Positions 49,715 to 60,610 of a stretch of DNA of 64,000 nt are shown here, piece by piece (the first letter of the stretch is position 1; the number at the start of each line of letters is the position of its first letter). The position numbers were made by a program, and so were the translations under genes. The notes beneath the pieces are model-generated. The model saw only the letters and a list, made by a program, of their open reading frames with translations. It did no database searches and had not been told where the DNA came from. The stretch is from assembly GCF_018812025.1 (NCBI RefSeq), contig NC_063050.1, forward strand, positions 13,976,983-14,040,982, in the 5' to 3' direction. Source of the stretch: Megalobrama amblycephala. Lineage: Eukaryota; Chordata; Actinopteri; Cypriniformes; Xenocyprididae.

Positions 49715-50870
49715 GACATTACCCAGCTAACATAAATTTATTATAAGAACATTCTCCAAATATTCAGTTTTGGTTCTGGGAACATAAAAAAATGTCCAGT
49801 TTTCTTGACGTTAGAGGAACTTACACGCTTTAGATGAACTGAAGATAAAAGGCATTACATTTCTGAAGATCTGATTAAACAACTCCACAAACAGCATTAC
49901 CAGCTTCACTTATTACTAACCAGACTAACTTTATTTCTGTCACACGTCTACAGAAGCTCTTATTGAAAATGAACAGAGGTTTAGATGTTGATGTCTTATT
50001 GAAAATGTTTAGTTTGAGGTCACCATCATGGAGATTAGTGTTGGCTTTAGTTGAGCCCTTGACTTTTGTTGAGTTGTTTCTTTATTGATAAAGCAGATCA
50101 ACATTTTTATTTGATTTTTTATCAACTGTTTTATTAACTATCAAAAGACTGCATTAAAGTGGTGTAAATAACTATGTTTTCTGTACTTAAATCAGCAACA
50201 ATAGAAAAAAATCAGTTGTTTAAACAGTCACTCGCTCATTAAAACAGACATGCTGAACTGCTTTATCAATGCAAAAATGTTTTCTGAAAACACTTGCCAT
50301 TGCTGAAAAAGAAGTGACCCAAATGTCAAGAGTCAAGAGCTCAACTAAAGCAAACACCAATCTCCATGATGGTGACCTCAAATGAAAAATACTCAATAAG
50401 ACATCAACGTGTGACAGAAATAAAGTCAGTCTGGTTAGTAGTAAGTGAAGCTGGTAATGTTGTTTGTGGAGTTGTTTAATCAGATCTTCAGAGATTTAAT
50501 GTCTTTATCTTCAGTTCATCTAAGGCTGTGGCTGAAGAAAGTTGTAGTTTGTGTTCTTATTTCTCTTTCTTTCAGTGTTTGTTCACAGCAGGTGTTTGAA
50601 TGATTGAAAGAATGTTTCAGGAACATCATACTAACCTTTAAATAACATTCTACTAACATGAAGGAAACTGAACATTTTTATGTTCTTGGAATGTTACAAA
50701 TCAACGTTCTTAGAATGTTGAATTTTAAAGCAATATTATGTTGAAAGAACGTTTGAGGAACATTATACCTTTTAAAACACGTTTTTCTAACGTCAAGAAC
50801 ACTGGAGGTTTTTACGTTCCCAGAACCAACACTGAATATTTCGAGAATGTCCCGACCAGCCAGTTTGACA
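49715..50870. repeat. GTTCTGGGAACAT-type MITE with LIR inserted, gene B intron 1
   Basis: CCCAGCTAACATAAATTTAT at the left and TTTTTACGTTCCCAGAACC near the right are the two ends of a fish MITE also seen at 61633-62455 and partly at 28440-28575. LIR arms (49820-50630) fill the middle. Confidence 0.65.
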
Positions 50871-51169
50871 ACATTTTATCTGTCAGGAGTTCATGTTCTG
50901 GGTGACAGATGAGGATAGCGGTATATGTGTCTGGAAAAAGCGATAGAATCTAATTTTTTTCATGCCATGTCAGAACTACCCTGATCCTGACTTGTAAAAA
51001 TGCCCCATGAACTTGAGCTTTCACTCGTACCACGTGACCTCTGTTTCACCCGACTGCTACAGATTTATTTTGGCATTGATAGTGATGCCATAGAAATGCA
51101 TAATTCATGCCCAACACGGCATTAAATTCACCTACATATACTATGCCTTTTGTGAAGAAAAACTGCATA

Positions 51170-52539
51170 CACAGCAAAAACTGCAGTGTTAAATTAACTC
51201 TCCAGGGAGTATATGTGAGACCATACTCAAGAGTGTTAAAGTGTTAAAATAAGAGTGTTAAATGAACACTGTGAAAGTGTTAAAGTTAATAAGATAATTA
51301 AGTGATTAATTGAGTGATGATTGACCATTATTGAAGACACCTGATGATAACAAGCAGAATCACCAAAGGAGAAAATCACAATTTTTAAGCCACCATCGTG
51401 GAGATGAGTGTTTGTTTTAGTTGTGCTCTTGACCCTTGACATTTTAAAATAAAATTTTGTTTGGGCAGTTTTAACTGAGTTATAACATCCAGACAAACAA
51501 GTGGAAAAAATGGTCAGGTGGTGTTGGTTATGTTTTCACATAATCATTATTTGATCTGAATATCTGAACTCATTTAGAGCCCAATCTCTGAGTTAGATTT
51601 ACGTTATTGATTACAGCAGCACAAGATCCGCTTTATCAATATAATCTGAAGGATTTCACAAACAGTTGTTCTGAGCAAAAAAATAAAAAATCTTTCTTTT
51701 AGGCACACACAGACATCAAGAATCAGCCTGTGAATCTCAAGGACGGTGACAAGCAACATATTCTGATCAACAGATCAACTCTGAATATTAGAAAACAAGC
51801 TACTAAAAATATGAGAATAAAGAAAATTACTAAGACAATTCAGCTCATAATTTATTCATGCAGCAATGCATGATGGGAGATTGGTGTTGGAGAATTTTGA
51901 TTGGTGGCTCCCAGAATGCACTGCAACATGGTTTATTATTCTCACCACTGTTGAGATTCACAGGCTGATTCTTGATGTCTGTGTGTGCCTAAGAGAAAGA
52001 TTTTTTTTTTTTTTTTGATCAGAACAACTGTTTGTGAAATCCTTCAGATTATATTGATAAAGCTGATCTTCTGCTGTAGAATCACAGTGCTGCTGTAATC
52101 AATAATGTAAATCTAACTCTGAGATTGGGCTCTAAATGAGTTCAGTGATTCAGATCAAATAATGATTATGTGAAAACATAACCAACACCACCTGATAATT
52201 TTTTCCATTTGTTTGTCTGAATGTTATAACTCAGTTAAAACAGCCCAAACTAAATTTTATTTTAAAAAGTCAAGGGACAAGAGCCCAACTAAAACAAACC
52301 CTCATCTCCACGATGGTGGCTTAAAAATTGTGATTTTCTCCTTTGGCGATTCTGCTTGTTATCATCAGGTATCTTCAATAATGGTCAATCCTCACTGTTA
52401 ATCACTTAATTAACTCATTAACTTTAACACCGCTTCAGTGTTCATTTAACACTCTTTTTTTTTAACACTTTAACACTCTTGAGTATGGTCTCACATGTAC
52501 TCCCAGGAGAGTTAATTTAACACTGCAGTTTTTGCTGTG
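51170..52539. mobile_element. LIR-2: 1.37-kb near-perfect palindrome, TA target duplication
   Basis: CACAGCAAAAACTGCAGTG and its complement are flanked by TA on both sides (51168-51169, 52540-52541). The two arms, about 680 bp each, are inverse copies almost throughout, centred near 51855 at CAATGCATGATGGGAG. It is the fullest LIR copy and lies in intron 1 of gene B. It has no coding capacity. Confidence 0.92.
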
Positions 52540-52599
52540 TACTTCTGAGTGTGTAGAAGAAGAATAAGCAAGTGGGACATACTACTTTATCATAATTGT

Positions 52600-52910
52600 G
52601 TCTTTAACGGACAGAGGTGTAAAGTCCAGGTTCAGAAAGTAAAAGTCCTCCTCAGTATTTTGTTCCAGTCACCTGGATTTGCTAATTAGCACAGTTTTTC
52701 AACCAGGAGGAACACAGCAAAAACTCCAGTGTTATATTAACTCTCTATGTGAGACCATACTCAAGAGTGTTAAAGTGTTAAAATAAGAGCTTTAAAAGAA
52801 CGCTGAAGCTGTGTTAAAGTTAATGAGATAATTAAGTGATTAATTGAGTGATGATTGACCATTATTGAAGATACCTGATGATAACAAACAGAATCACCAT
52901 ATAAATAAAA
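52600..52910. repeat. LIR arm fragment
   Basis: It repeats ACACAGCAAAAACTCCAGTG, CCATACTCAAGAGTG and GTTAATGAGATAATTAAG beside LIR-2. The following 52910-53340 is AT-rich without features I can name. Confidence 0.65.
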
Positions 52911-53558
52911 TATAAATGTTCAGTACAGTACATTTGTTTTACAGTAAACAAACTTTTTTACAGTTTCATTTTTTCACTTCAACAATAATCTGCTGAGTGT
53001 CTTCTTTAAAAAGAGTCCAACTCTATTTGCTATGTACTTCAAAGCATTAATAAATTACAACCATTTCAGTTTCGATAGTGCTTTTTCATGTCTATGCTCA
53101 AAATGGGGAGTGACAGTTTGCCCTGTCAATCATAAGTGACTTAAAACCTTCACACTTGTTTGAGCTTTTCAAACTTAATACCTTAAAAACTCTATCTCTC
53201 AACTATTTCACACTTCAAGCTTTTACAATTACTTCAGACTTTCAGGGTATGCTTTCTCAAGCCAACATCAGAACTTGTTTACAAACAGTTACTGACATGC
53301 ATTAATCACTGCAACAAACTAGAAGACAGATGGCAATGAATAGAAAGTATGGTGACCATTTTAGTCCACTTTTGACATTGACATTTACCTGATCTGTTAA
53401 CAAGTTATAATAGTAAATATTACTATTATATTTATCTAGAATTTCATATAACATCCTGTATCTTTATCCAAACATCACAAAGTGGCTGTGGAAGCACATA
53501 ATCCAAAGTAAAGAATATATTTTTTCAATATAAAAGACCCAAACTTATATATACATAC

Positions 53559-53650
53559 CTGTGTGTTTGTGCAGTCAATGGAGAGCTGTGGAAATTCTGA
53601 TGCTCTTCTCTATAAAGACACTTGGACAGAGAGAGAGACTATCAGAATAG
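53559..53650 (-). promoter_or_regulatory. Gene B promoter and non-coding first exon
   Basis: On the minus strand CTTTATAGAG (around 53608-53617) is a TATA-like box about 30 bp before an expected start near 53585. The exon runs to 53559 and ends ACACACAG before a GTATGTAT donor. The block is repeated at 57550-57640 and, inverted, at 17760-17871. It would splice to the acceptor at 49287. Confidence 0.55.
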
Positions 53651-54125
53651 GCACTGATACGGCAGAAATAAGGGGTGGAGTTGAAAGCTGATGCTATAAC
53701 GCAATCAGAAGATCCTCAAGATATCATGCAAAATAAACTGCATTTTTATTTCCTGACTGAATGATCAGAGGGAACATGTTGACACAACACGTGCATATCC
53801 AGTACCAGCACCTCCTCCAGTGTCCCATCTCTTTCCCTACCATGCTTACATCAGTCAACATATCCAGTCTTGCTCAGTCTCAGACTGTTGACTTTTATAT
53901 TCTCTTACATGCATGACATAATAATTTTATATTCTCTTACATGCATGACCTCATATTTTTGTTGAAAGAGGTTCAGTTTCAACCTGTAATGTGCATGATG
54001 TTTGTTTTGCATTTATCCCAGTATCCCAAATAAACACTCTTGAATTTGGACAGTAAGGCTGGAAAATGAAACTGGATATACCACTAATGGATGCGAAGAC
54101 AACAATGTATTTGTTGTCTTTGTGA

Positions 54126-54895
54126 GTTTGAAGGGCCATCTAATAAAATCCTTCCATTCTATAAAGCACTCTTTAATGACATTTCTATAAAGTATAGAAC
54201 AATAATTATTTTGTAAGTGAAGTACAGTGAGATATTCAAACACTGATATATTCCTCCAGGCAGCGAGGACAGGTAATGTTGCTAGTTAGAAGCTAGTATG
54301 CCATCTAATGTTTAATCATGGAAGCACACTAAATGTGCAGTCACATTTTCACTCTCCAAATTTCTCAGGAAGCTGCTTGGTTTTGAAAGTGACTTGTGTG
54401 AGCTGTTTCATACACAGCTGCAATACTGACAATGGAAAATGCCCTCGAAATCTCACCTAAATTTCGCTAATGTGATAGCACCGTAAAGGGTTAGGGTTAG
54501 TGCATATAGCTTTGAGAAAATGTAATGCTATAAATTACACTAGGTCCTTTTAAACATTCCACACACATCACAGTTACAGTGACCTGCAAACTCTGTTTAA
54601 TTTAAACTTGAAAGCAAACTCATTTGTAGGTTTTTCCTTTTGATGTAAAGCACTTTGAATTACCATTGTGTATGAAATGTGCTTTATAAATAAAATTGTC
54701 TTGCAAATAAAGTTTGATCATCTGTTTCAAATGTAAAATGTGTTAATCTTTCAATTAAACCTTTATGAACTTTTAAAATATGGTTGTGTATTTATAGTTT
54801 GGGTGGGGGTATGGCACAGGGATTAAAGGTCTGCATCCGAAATCACCCCCTTTACCTTTAAACAGGGCACTTTTTGAGGGGACAGCCAATTGTAG
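54126..54895. repeat. Paralogous segment shared with 12.4-13.6 kb
   Basis: Same-orientation match to 12404-13620, shorter because it lacks the insertion and microsatellite of that copy. Confidence 0.7.
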
Positions 54896-54896
54896 T

Positions 54897-55998
54897 TAGC
54901 CTGACGTGGTCATACTCAATTCTAGTCAGAATATGAGTCTGATACTGCTCCATTGGGCTTTGATTATGGGGGCGTATTTCAACCGATCCAGGAAAGACCT
55001 CAATTGGATAGACCTACAACCAATCAGAGCTACAGAGTAAGTGACGTATGTTGAGCGACGCATAGTTGTCAACAGAACTCTTCTTAGCGACCATCGGGGC
55101 CAGCTGATAAATCAAACTTTTGCCGAATCCCGTAGGAAGGACGGCAAAGACATCTTTCCCATCGACAAATGCCTTGATCGCGGTCCTCTGTTCCTCTTTT
55201 AAAATGAATGCGCTTTCGATATCTTCTATAACGGACGCGATGGCGGAATCTACACATCTCAGTTCTTCAACAACTGCCACCATTGTTGTAAACTAATTGA
55301 CCTTTCGCAAAGACTCGCCCCCCTTAGTTACTGCTGCTTTGTCCGACAAGCCGTGGCGCTGTCACACCACACAGAGTGGAAAATACATCGCGGAGCAAAG
55401 AGGAAACTGACAACACATCGACAGACGAGACAGAGCAGGTAACTTATGACATTAAACAAAGTCCCAGCTTTCAAACTGTGTAGTTATTAAAAAAATTCAA
55501 ACAATAAAAAACGTTTTGTGGCTCTTTAATGGGTTGTGACCATGATCGTGACAGATTGCTGTAGCGCCTCAGCTCAAGAGGCTCGTGAACCGATCATCTC
55601 TTACTACTAGTCCATTTATAGCATCAAATAAACATGAATGAACATTAGAATGAATGTTGTTTCAAACGCGGAAAGACGTCAATATGCACAATTTTTCAAG
55701 TTTAACTCCACCGATGTTAATCTTCTAACTCCTGACTGCTTTGTCGGACAAAATGGCAGATGCGGCGTTCTGATTGGTTAGATCGCTTGTCAATCAAACT
55801 CCCCAAGCGCTCTTTAATGACGTGGGTGGTTACGTAACCACAGATAGCCTGTCCATCATCGATTAAAGCCTGCCCTGGCAATTTGATTGGCTCGGCCTTC
55901 TGGGAGCCGAGCATAATTACTCCACAATGGATCGAGTCCAGACCGAACTTCCCGTCCAAAAAATGTTGTGGGCGGGGTTCGGGCTGGCACCCAGGCTA
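54897..55998. mobile_element. TAGCCTG-family element carrying a helicase fragment
   Basis: TAGCCTGACGTGGTCATACT at the left and CACCCAGGCTA at the right are flanked by AATTGTAGT on both sides (54888-54896, 55999-56007). The 9-bp duplication, also seen at 43564-44139, fits Mutator-like elements better than hAT. It carries the 5' part of a RecQ-like helicase gene on the minus strand. Confidence 0.82.
55014..55283 (-). pseudogene. RecQ-like DNA helicase N-terminal fragment
   Basis: An 89-codon frame starting at 55283 contains the basic/acidic lead-in ESAFILKEEQRTAIKAFV and then DVFAVLPTGFGKSLIYQLAP. The latter is the helicase motif I (Walker A, GFGKS) of the superfamily 2 RecQ type, which binds ATP to drive 3'-5' DNA unwinding. 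The Q-motif-like region lies before it. After about residue 70 the match ends, and none of the later motifs (DEAH/DEVH and so on) are present, so it cannot be a working helicase. It lies wholly inside the TAGCCTG-family element. It may be a captured host exon or the truncated start of the element's own helicase gene. Confidence 0.65.
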
Positions 55999-56009
55999 AA
56001 TTGTAGTGG

Positions 56010-56345
56010 TGTCTGAAACCAAAGTGGATGCAAAGGGGTGGAGCTAAGACATGAGGAAAGGAAACGAGGATGCAAAAATAAGTAATAAGAAGTACCCCTC
56101 ATATATCAATATACCATTATAGGAATGCACTGTGAGGGTTGTGTCGAATGAATTCCCACATCTGACCAAAAGATGGCGCCCACGGCTGAATGATCCATCC
56201 ATGAATTTGAATTCCCACCTCTGACCAAAAGATGGCGCCACAGCTCATAAATCCATCCATCCCTCCATCCATCCATCCATCCATCCATCCATCCATCCAT
56301 CCAGGGAATAGCGAATGAGGGTTTAGGGAGCGATTTTGGACACAG
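56010..56345. repeat. Shared repeat block and (ATCC)n microsatellite
   Basis: 56010-56250 matches 14545-14745. A short unit with CTGACCAAAAGATGGCGCC is duplicated at 56160 and 56220. The CATC/ATCC run is at 56251-56302. Confidence 0.75.
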
Positions 56346-57276
56346 ATAACGAGCAGAATCATTGAAGGAAAGAGAAACACAAGAACTACAACTGACTTCA
56401 GTCACAGCCTTAGATGAAATCAACTGAAAAGACATTAAATCTCTCTTATTACAAACCAGACTGACTTTATTTTTGTCATTCATCTGCAGTTATTTTTGAG
56501 AACTAACAGGTTTAGATGTTGATGTTTTATTGAAAATGTTTGGTCACCATTACCATGATCAGTGTTTCATTTCGTTTGGCAGTTTGACTTTTTTAGGTCA
56601 GTTTGTGGTCTTTGTAACAGTCAAACCCAAAGATGGTCATGTGATATAGCTCTCATCATCATAAACAAAAATGATAAACTAATCTCATCAATGACCATAA
56701 GTGATTGTTTGTTATTAACAGACTAATTTCACCAGCAATACTTTCTTTCCACAGATCAGACATTCTGAATTTTGATTTACTTTTGATTTTTCACCAACAA
56801 ACAATAAAGCATTGTTGGTGAAAAAAAATCTATTAATAGCAAATAACCACTAACCAGCTTTGCTTTTAGCTTCCTTTGCAAAAACTGATGTGTGATGGCA
56901 AACAATGCTACAAAAACCACAAACTGACCTAAAAACATTTTCAATAAAACAGCAACATCTAAAACCTCTGTTAATTCTCAAAAATACCTGTAGACAAATG
57001 ACAGAAATAAAGTCAGTCTGGTTTGTAAAAAGACAGATTTAAATATATTTTGAGTTGATTTCATCTAAGGCAGTGACTGTAGTCAGTTGTAGTTCTTGTG
57101 TTTCTCTTTCCTTCGGTGATTCTGCTCTTTATCATCAGGTGTCTTCAATAATCAAACAATCATCATTGAATTAATCACTTAAGTATCTAATTAACTCTAA
57201 CACTGCTTCAGTCTTACTTTAACACCTGCTGTGTTAATTTAACACTGGGGATATTGCTGTGTTCTGAAGATCAGTC
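56345..57276. repeat. LIR-5: foldback element, left end truncated
   Basis: Inverted arms meet at about 56807 (TTTTTCACCAACAA against TTGTTGGTGAAAAA). The outer parts carry AAAGACATTAAATCTC, TTCATCTAAGGCAGTGACTG and, at the right end, TTAATTTAACACTGGGGAT and GCTGTGT. The left end is lost against the microsatellite. Confidence 0.8.
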
Positions 57277-57312
57277 TGGATTTTCTCTGTTATAAAGCGA
57301 GCTACATGTATT
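57277..57312 (-). pseudogene. 3' end of a deleted LITAF gene
   Basis: GAAGATCAGTCTGGATTTTC and TATAAAGCGAGCTACATG match gene C's stop and 3' UTR (60574-60617). Only ATG TAG of the coding sequence remains (minus strand); the match breaks at about 57313. Sequence immediately beyond it is the intron next to a LITAF first exon. See finding on the deleted copy. Confidence 0.7.
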
Positions 57313-57549
57313 TGACATTGACATTTACCTGATCTGTTATTAAGTTCAGCTGTCTTAATATTGAACTTAAAATACGGGTGAGAATTTGAAAATCGGGTTT
57401 TAATATTAAAATTATATTTATCTTAGAATTTCATATAACAACCTGTATCTTTATCCAAACATCACAAAGTGGCTGTGGAAACACATAATCCAAAGTAAAG
57501 AATATCTTTTTTCAATCTAAAACACCCAAACTTATAATATGACACATAC

Positions 57550-57645
57550 CTGTGTGTTTGTGCAGTCGATGGAGAGCTGTGGAAATTCTGATGCTCTTCT
57601 CTATAAAGACACTTGGACAGATAGAGAGACTACCAGAATAGGCAC
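57550..57645 (-). promoter_or_regulatory. Extra LITAF promoter and first-exon copy
   Basis: It is nearly identical to 53559-53650, with TATA-like CTTTATAG (57601-57608, minus strand) and exon end ACACACAG before a GTATGTGTC donor. It could be an alternative upstream promoter for gene B or an orphan left after deletion of the gene it served. Confidence 0.6.
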
Positions 57646-58034
57646 TGATATGGCAGAAATAAGGGGTGGAGTTGAAAGCTGATGCTATAACGCAATCAGA
57701 AGTTCCTCAAGATATCGTGCAAAATAAACTGCATTTTTATTTCCTGACTGAATGATCAGAGGGAACATGTTGACAGAAACCTGTATATCCAGTACCAGCA
57801 CCTCCTCCAGTGTACCATCTCCATCCCAACCATGCTTACATCAGTCAACATATCCAGTCTTGCTTGTCTTTTATATTCTCTTACATGCTTGACATAAAGA
57901 CACCAAAAAGAGGATTGTGGGCCTTATGTGATACAGATAAACCACTTATTTTTGTTTTATATATATATATACTCACTGTCCGAATTCACTATATTAGTGG
58001 ACTAATGTAGGGAATAGTGAATGAGGGTGTAGGG

Positions 58035-59524
58035 CAGGGGCGGACTGGCCATCTGTGTGATCTGGAGAATCACAGAATGGCCGGTACTCCAGGACGGCCG
58101 GCGGGCCGGCCCACCACCCGCCACGCACGCAGTCATCATCTGTTTTTTTTCCCCCCACTAATCTGTTTCACACTCCAGTACTGTAGGTGGCAGCAATGCA
58201 CCTTTAAGTTGGATGCCAGCTGCACTGGCCATGGCCGCCAAGTAAGCAGCAAAGACGTAAGATCAGTGGTCTCAAACTGCCGGCCCGCCCACCCCCTCTA
58301 CCCGGCCCGCAACTGATCTCAAAAATAAAACATAATCCGGCCCGCTAAATTATTATTATTATTATTATTATTATTCTCTAGTTGCTACCTGTCTGATATG
58401 CAAAGAAAAAGTCGCCGTTCTAAGGGGCATTCACATATCGCGTCACGTAAGCGGCCGCGCCGCATTCTTCTTTCCAATGCGCTTTCGCTCCAGTGGCGTC
58501 TGTCGTTGCTATGCAACCATGAGCCACGCTCTCAATCGCTTCTATTATGAGCGCGCTTGCCTAAATTACAGCAAAAGCACTCAACTTTAAGTCACGAGCG
58601 CCGATTTAAACCACCGAAACGCGTCCGATGCAGCCATTAAAGGTTACCGATGCTCAAACGGCATCTTGGACAAATGTGGCCCAGCTGTGTGAGCACAAGC
58701 GCTGCAGGTGTCTGTCAAGAAACAGAGTGTACAAATGTATTCAGGGATTGTATTTGTTCAGTACAGTGTTGTTCAGTGCAAGATTTTAATGTTATTTAAG
58801 TTAACATAAAGTAAGGGAAAATACTTCCACTAGATGTTAAAAACTAATAATGTATGTAACAAATAGAGATTATTTTTTTTTTTTTGGCAAAATAAAGTTG
58901 ATATACAGCTCCAGTTTTTTTTTTTGTTTATTTCTGACCCCTCCACGCCACAAGTGTTGCTAGTTTTAAACTACTGATTTTTTTATTCCATATATCTTGT
59001 TGGATGTGAGAAGTCGCACCAGACTATTTCAATTAATAGTATTATATTAGTAATAGTATTATATAATTATATTACACTCTATAACAATGAGGGAGACACT
59101 GCTGTTACATTTAGTATGGTAAATAAGATATTTATAGTATAGGTATAAAAATATTTTAGTAGGCCTAATGAAATTTGAAGTAAATGAGAAATAATGCAAA
59201 GGAAAGTAAATTTTCTGAAATGTTGCGCTTTCTTGGTCTTGAAGGATAATATGGCCCTCCTATGAGGTGTCAATCACAGAAACGGCCCCCCGACAATTTG
59301 AGTTTGAGACCCCTGCTATATGAGTATTCAAGTTAATCTAATATGCTTTTAACACAACATCTAGTCAACATCAGTGCTATTGCTATAATTTGGATGGTAT
59401 AGTATCATGAGCCACAATTAAAGTCTTGTGACACTCATGCCAGGCGTTATTACATACACGCTGATTGCTTTGGGCCGGGCCTAGTCAAAGTCCAGGGCCG
59501 TTTTTTAGTCCCAGTCCGTCCCTG
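58035..59524. mobile_element. hAT element with 8-bp target duplication
   Basis: CAGGGGCGGACTGG at the left and CCAGTCCGTCCCTG at the right are flanked by GTGTAGGG on both sides (58027-58034, 59525-59532). A second hAT-like element is nested inside. No transposase is seen. Confidence 0.9.
58264..59315. mobile_element. Nested hAT-like element
   Basis: CAGTGGTCTCAAACT at the left and AGTTTGAGACCCCTG at the right are inverted ends. No clear target duplication is visible. It contains an (ATT)n run (58350-58375) and CpG-rich sequence. Confidence 0.75.
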
Positions 59525-60480
59525 GTGTAGGGAGTGATTTTGAACACTTTAAAAAATGGCACTTCATGACAAAAAGGTTGTTCCCTCTTTTTAGTGTTTT
59601 ATCATGAAGTAGGTCTACAAGTCTCATAACAAACAAAAAGAGAAAGGATGGTCTTTGGTGCTAAACACTCACCTGCAGAGACCAGAGGTGTATTCCAGAA
59701 AGCAGGTTATGCGACTTACTTGGGTATGTTTACTCAGTGTAAGTGGATAACCTCAGCTTTCAGGACCAAAGCCTGAGCTAACTAGGCCTACCCCCAGGAC
59801 CACCATGAGCTGGACTGTGGTGCATGGAGACCCATATGGAAAAATTAATGCTGACAAGTGATGCGGACAGATCCGTAAAAGAGTCAAAGCACAAGAAACC
59901 CATTGTGAATGGGCCGGTCCATTTTTCTTACCTTTTATCTGTGTCACTGCATTCATTTGAGTTCATATCAATGGAAAGGCATATTTTGGAATAATCAAAA
60001 ATTCACTGGTTTATATATCATTAATTGTTTTGTTGTAAAAAAAAAAAAAAAAAAAAATAGGCTATGCAAATTTTTGTTTTATTTTTATTTAATTATTTAA
60101 TAAAATTAACATTAATAAACATGTGTTGTGCAAAATGGCAATGAAAAGTGCATAAAGATATTTGTTTAAATTTAAAACATACTTTAATATTTTACATTAA
60201 AAGATGTATATAGATATCCAGGAAAGACAAACACAATTCTGTCAAATTCTCCCATTCCCCAGTGAAAAATCAGTGCTTTACTCCCATAGTGCATTTCTAT
60301 GTGACAAAAGTGCAATATTACATTTTTTAACTGCATTTGTTGTAAATTCAATAATATCCATCATTATTTTTCACTGTCCTTGTTTTATTTATTAATTAAT
60401 TTACTCCAATTTAAGGCCCTAACCCCAGCAAAAACATTCACTGTGGAACTCATGGGCTGCATGGGCTGGGTTTGTCCAGG
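59525..60480. other. Gene-free stretch between repeats
   Basis: 59680-59760 carries GAGGTGTATTCCAGAAAGCA, a Harbinger-type repeat end without a partner. A poly(A) run is at 60038-60057. The rest is AT-rich with no supported gene. TTTATT at 60385-60390 is a possible minus-strand AATAAA for gene C, about 220 nt past its stop. Confidence 0.4.
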
Positions 60481-60573
60481 GCCATTGCTTCATTGTTACT
60501 TTAACACCCTGCTGGTGGTTCCCATATGAACACAGAGAGCTGTTAATTTAACACTGGGGATATTGCTGTGTTC
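60480..60573. repeat. LIR terminus at the 3' end of gene C
   Basis: CTTCATTGTTACTTTAACAC and TTAATTTAACACTGGGGATA lead to GCTGTGT. The same join of LIR end to LITAF 3' UTR is found at 57200-57312. Confidence 0.75.
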
Positions 60574-60610
60574 CGAAAATCAGTCTGGATTTTCTCTGTT
60601 ATAAAGCGAG

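Noticed and set aside
55717..55959. 80-codon minus-strand frame upstream of the helicase fragment
   Set aside because: It lies near the terminus of the same element, shows no recognisable motif, and is not in phase with the helicase frame by any clear splice.
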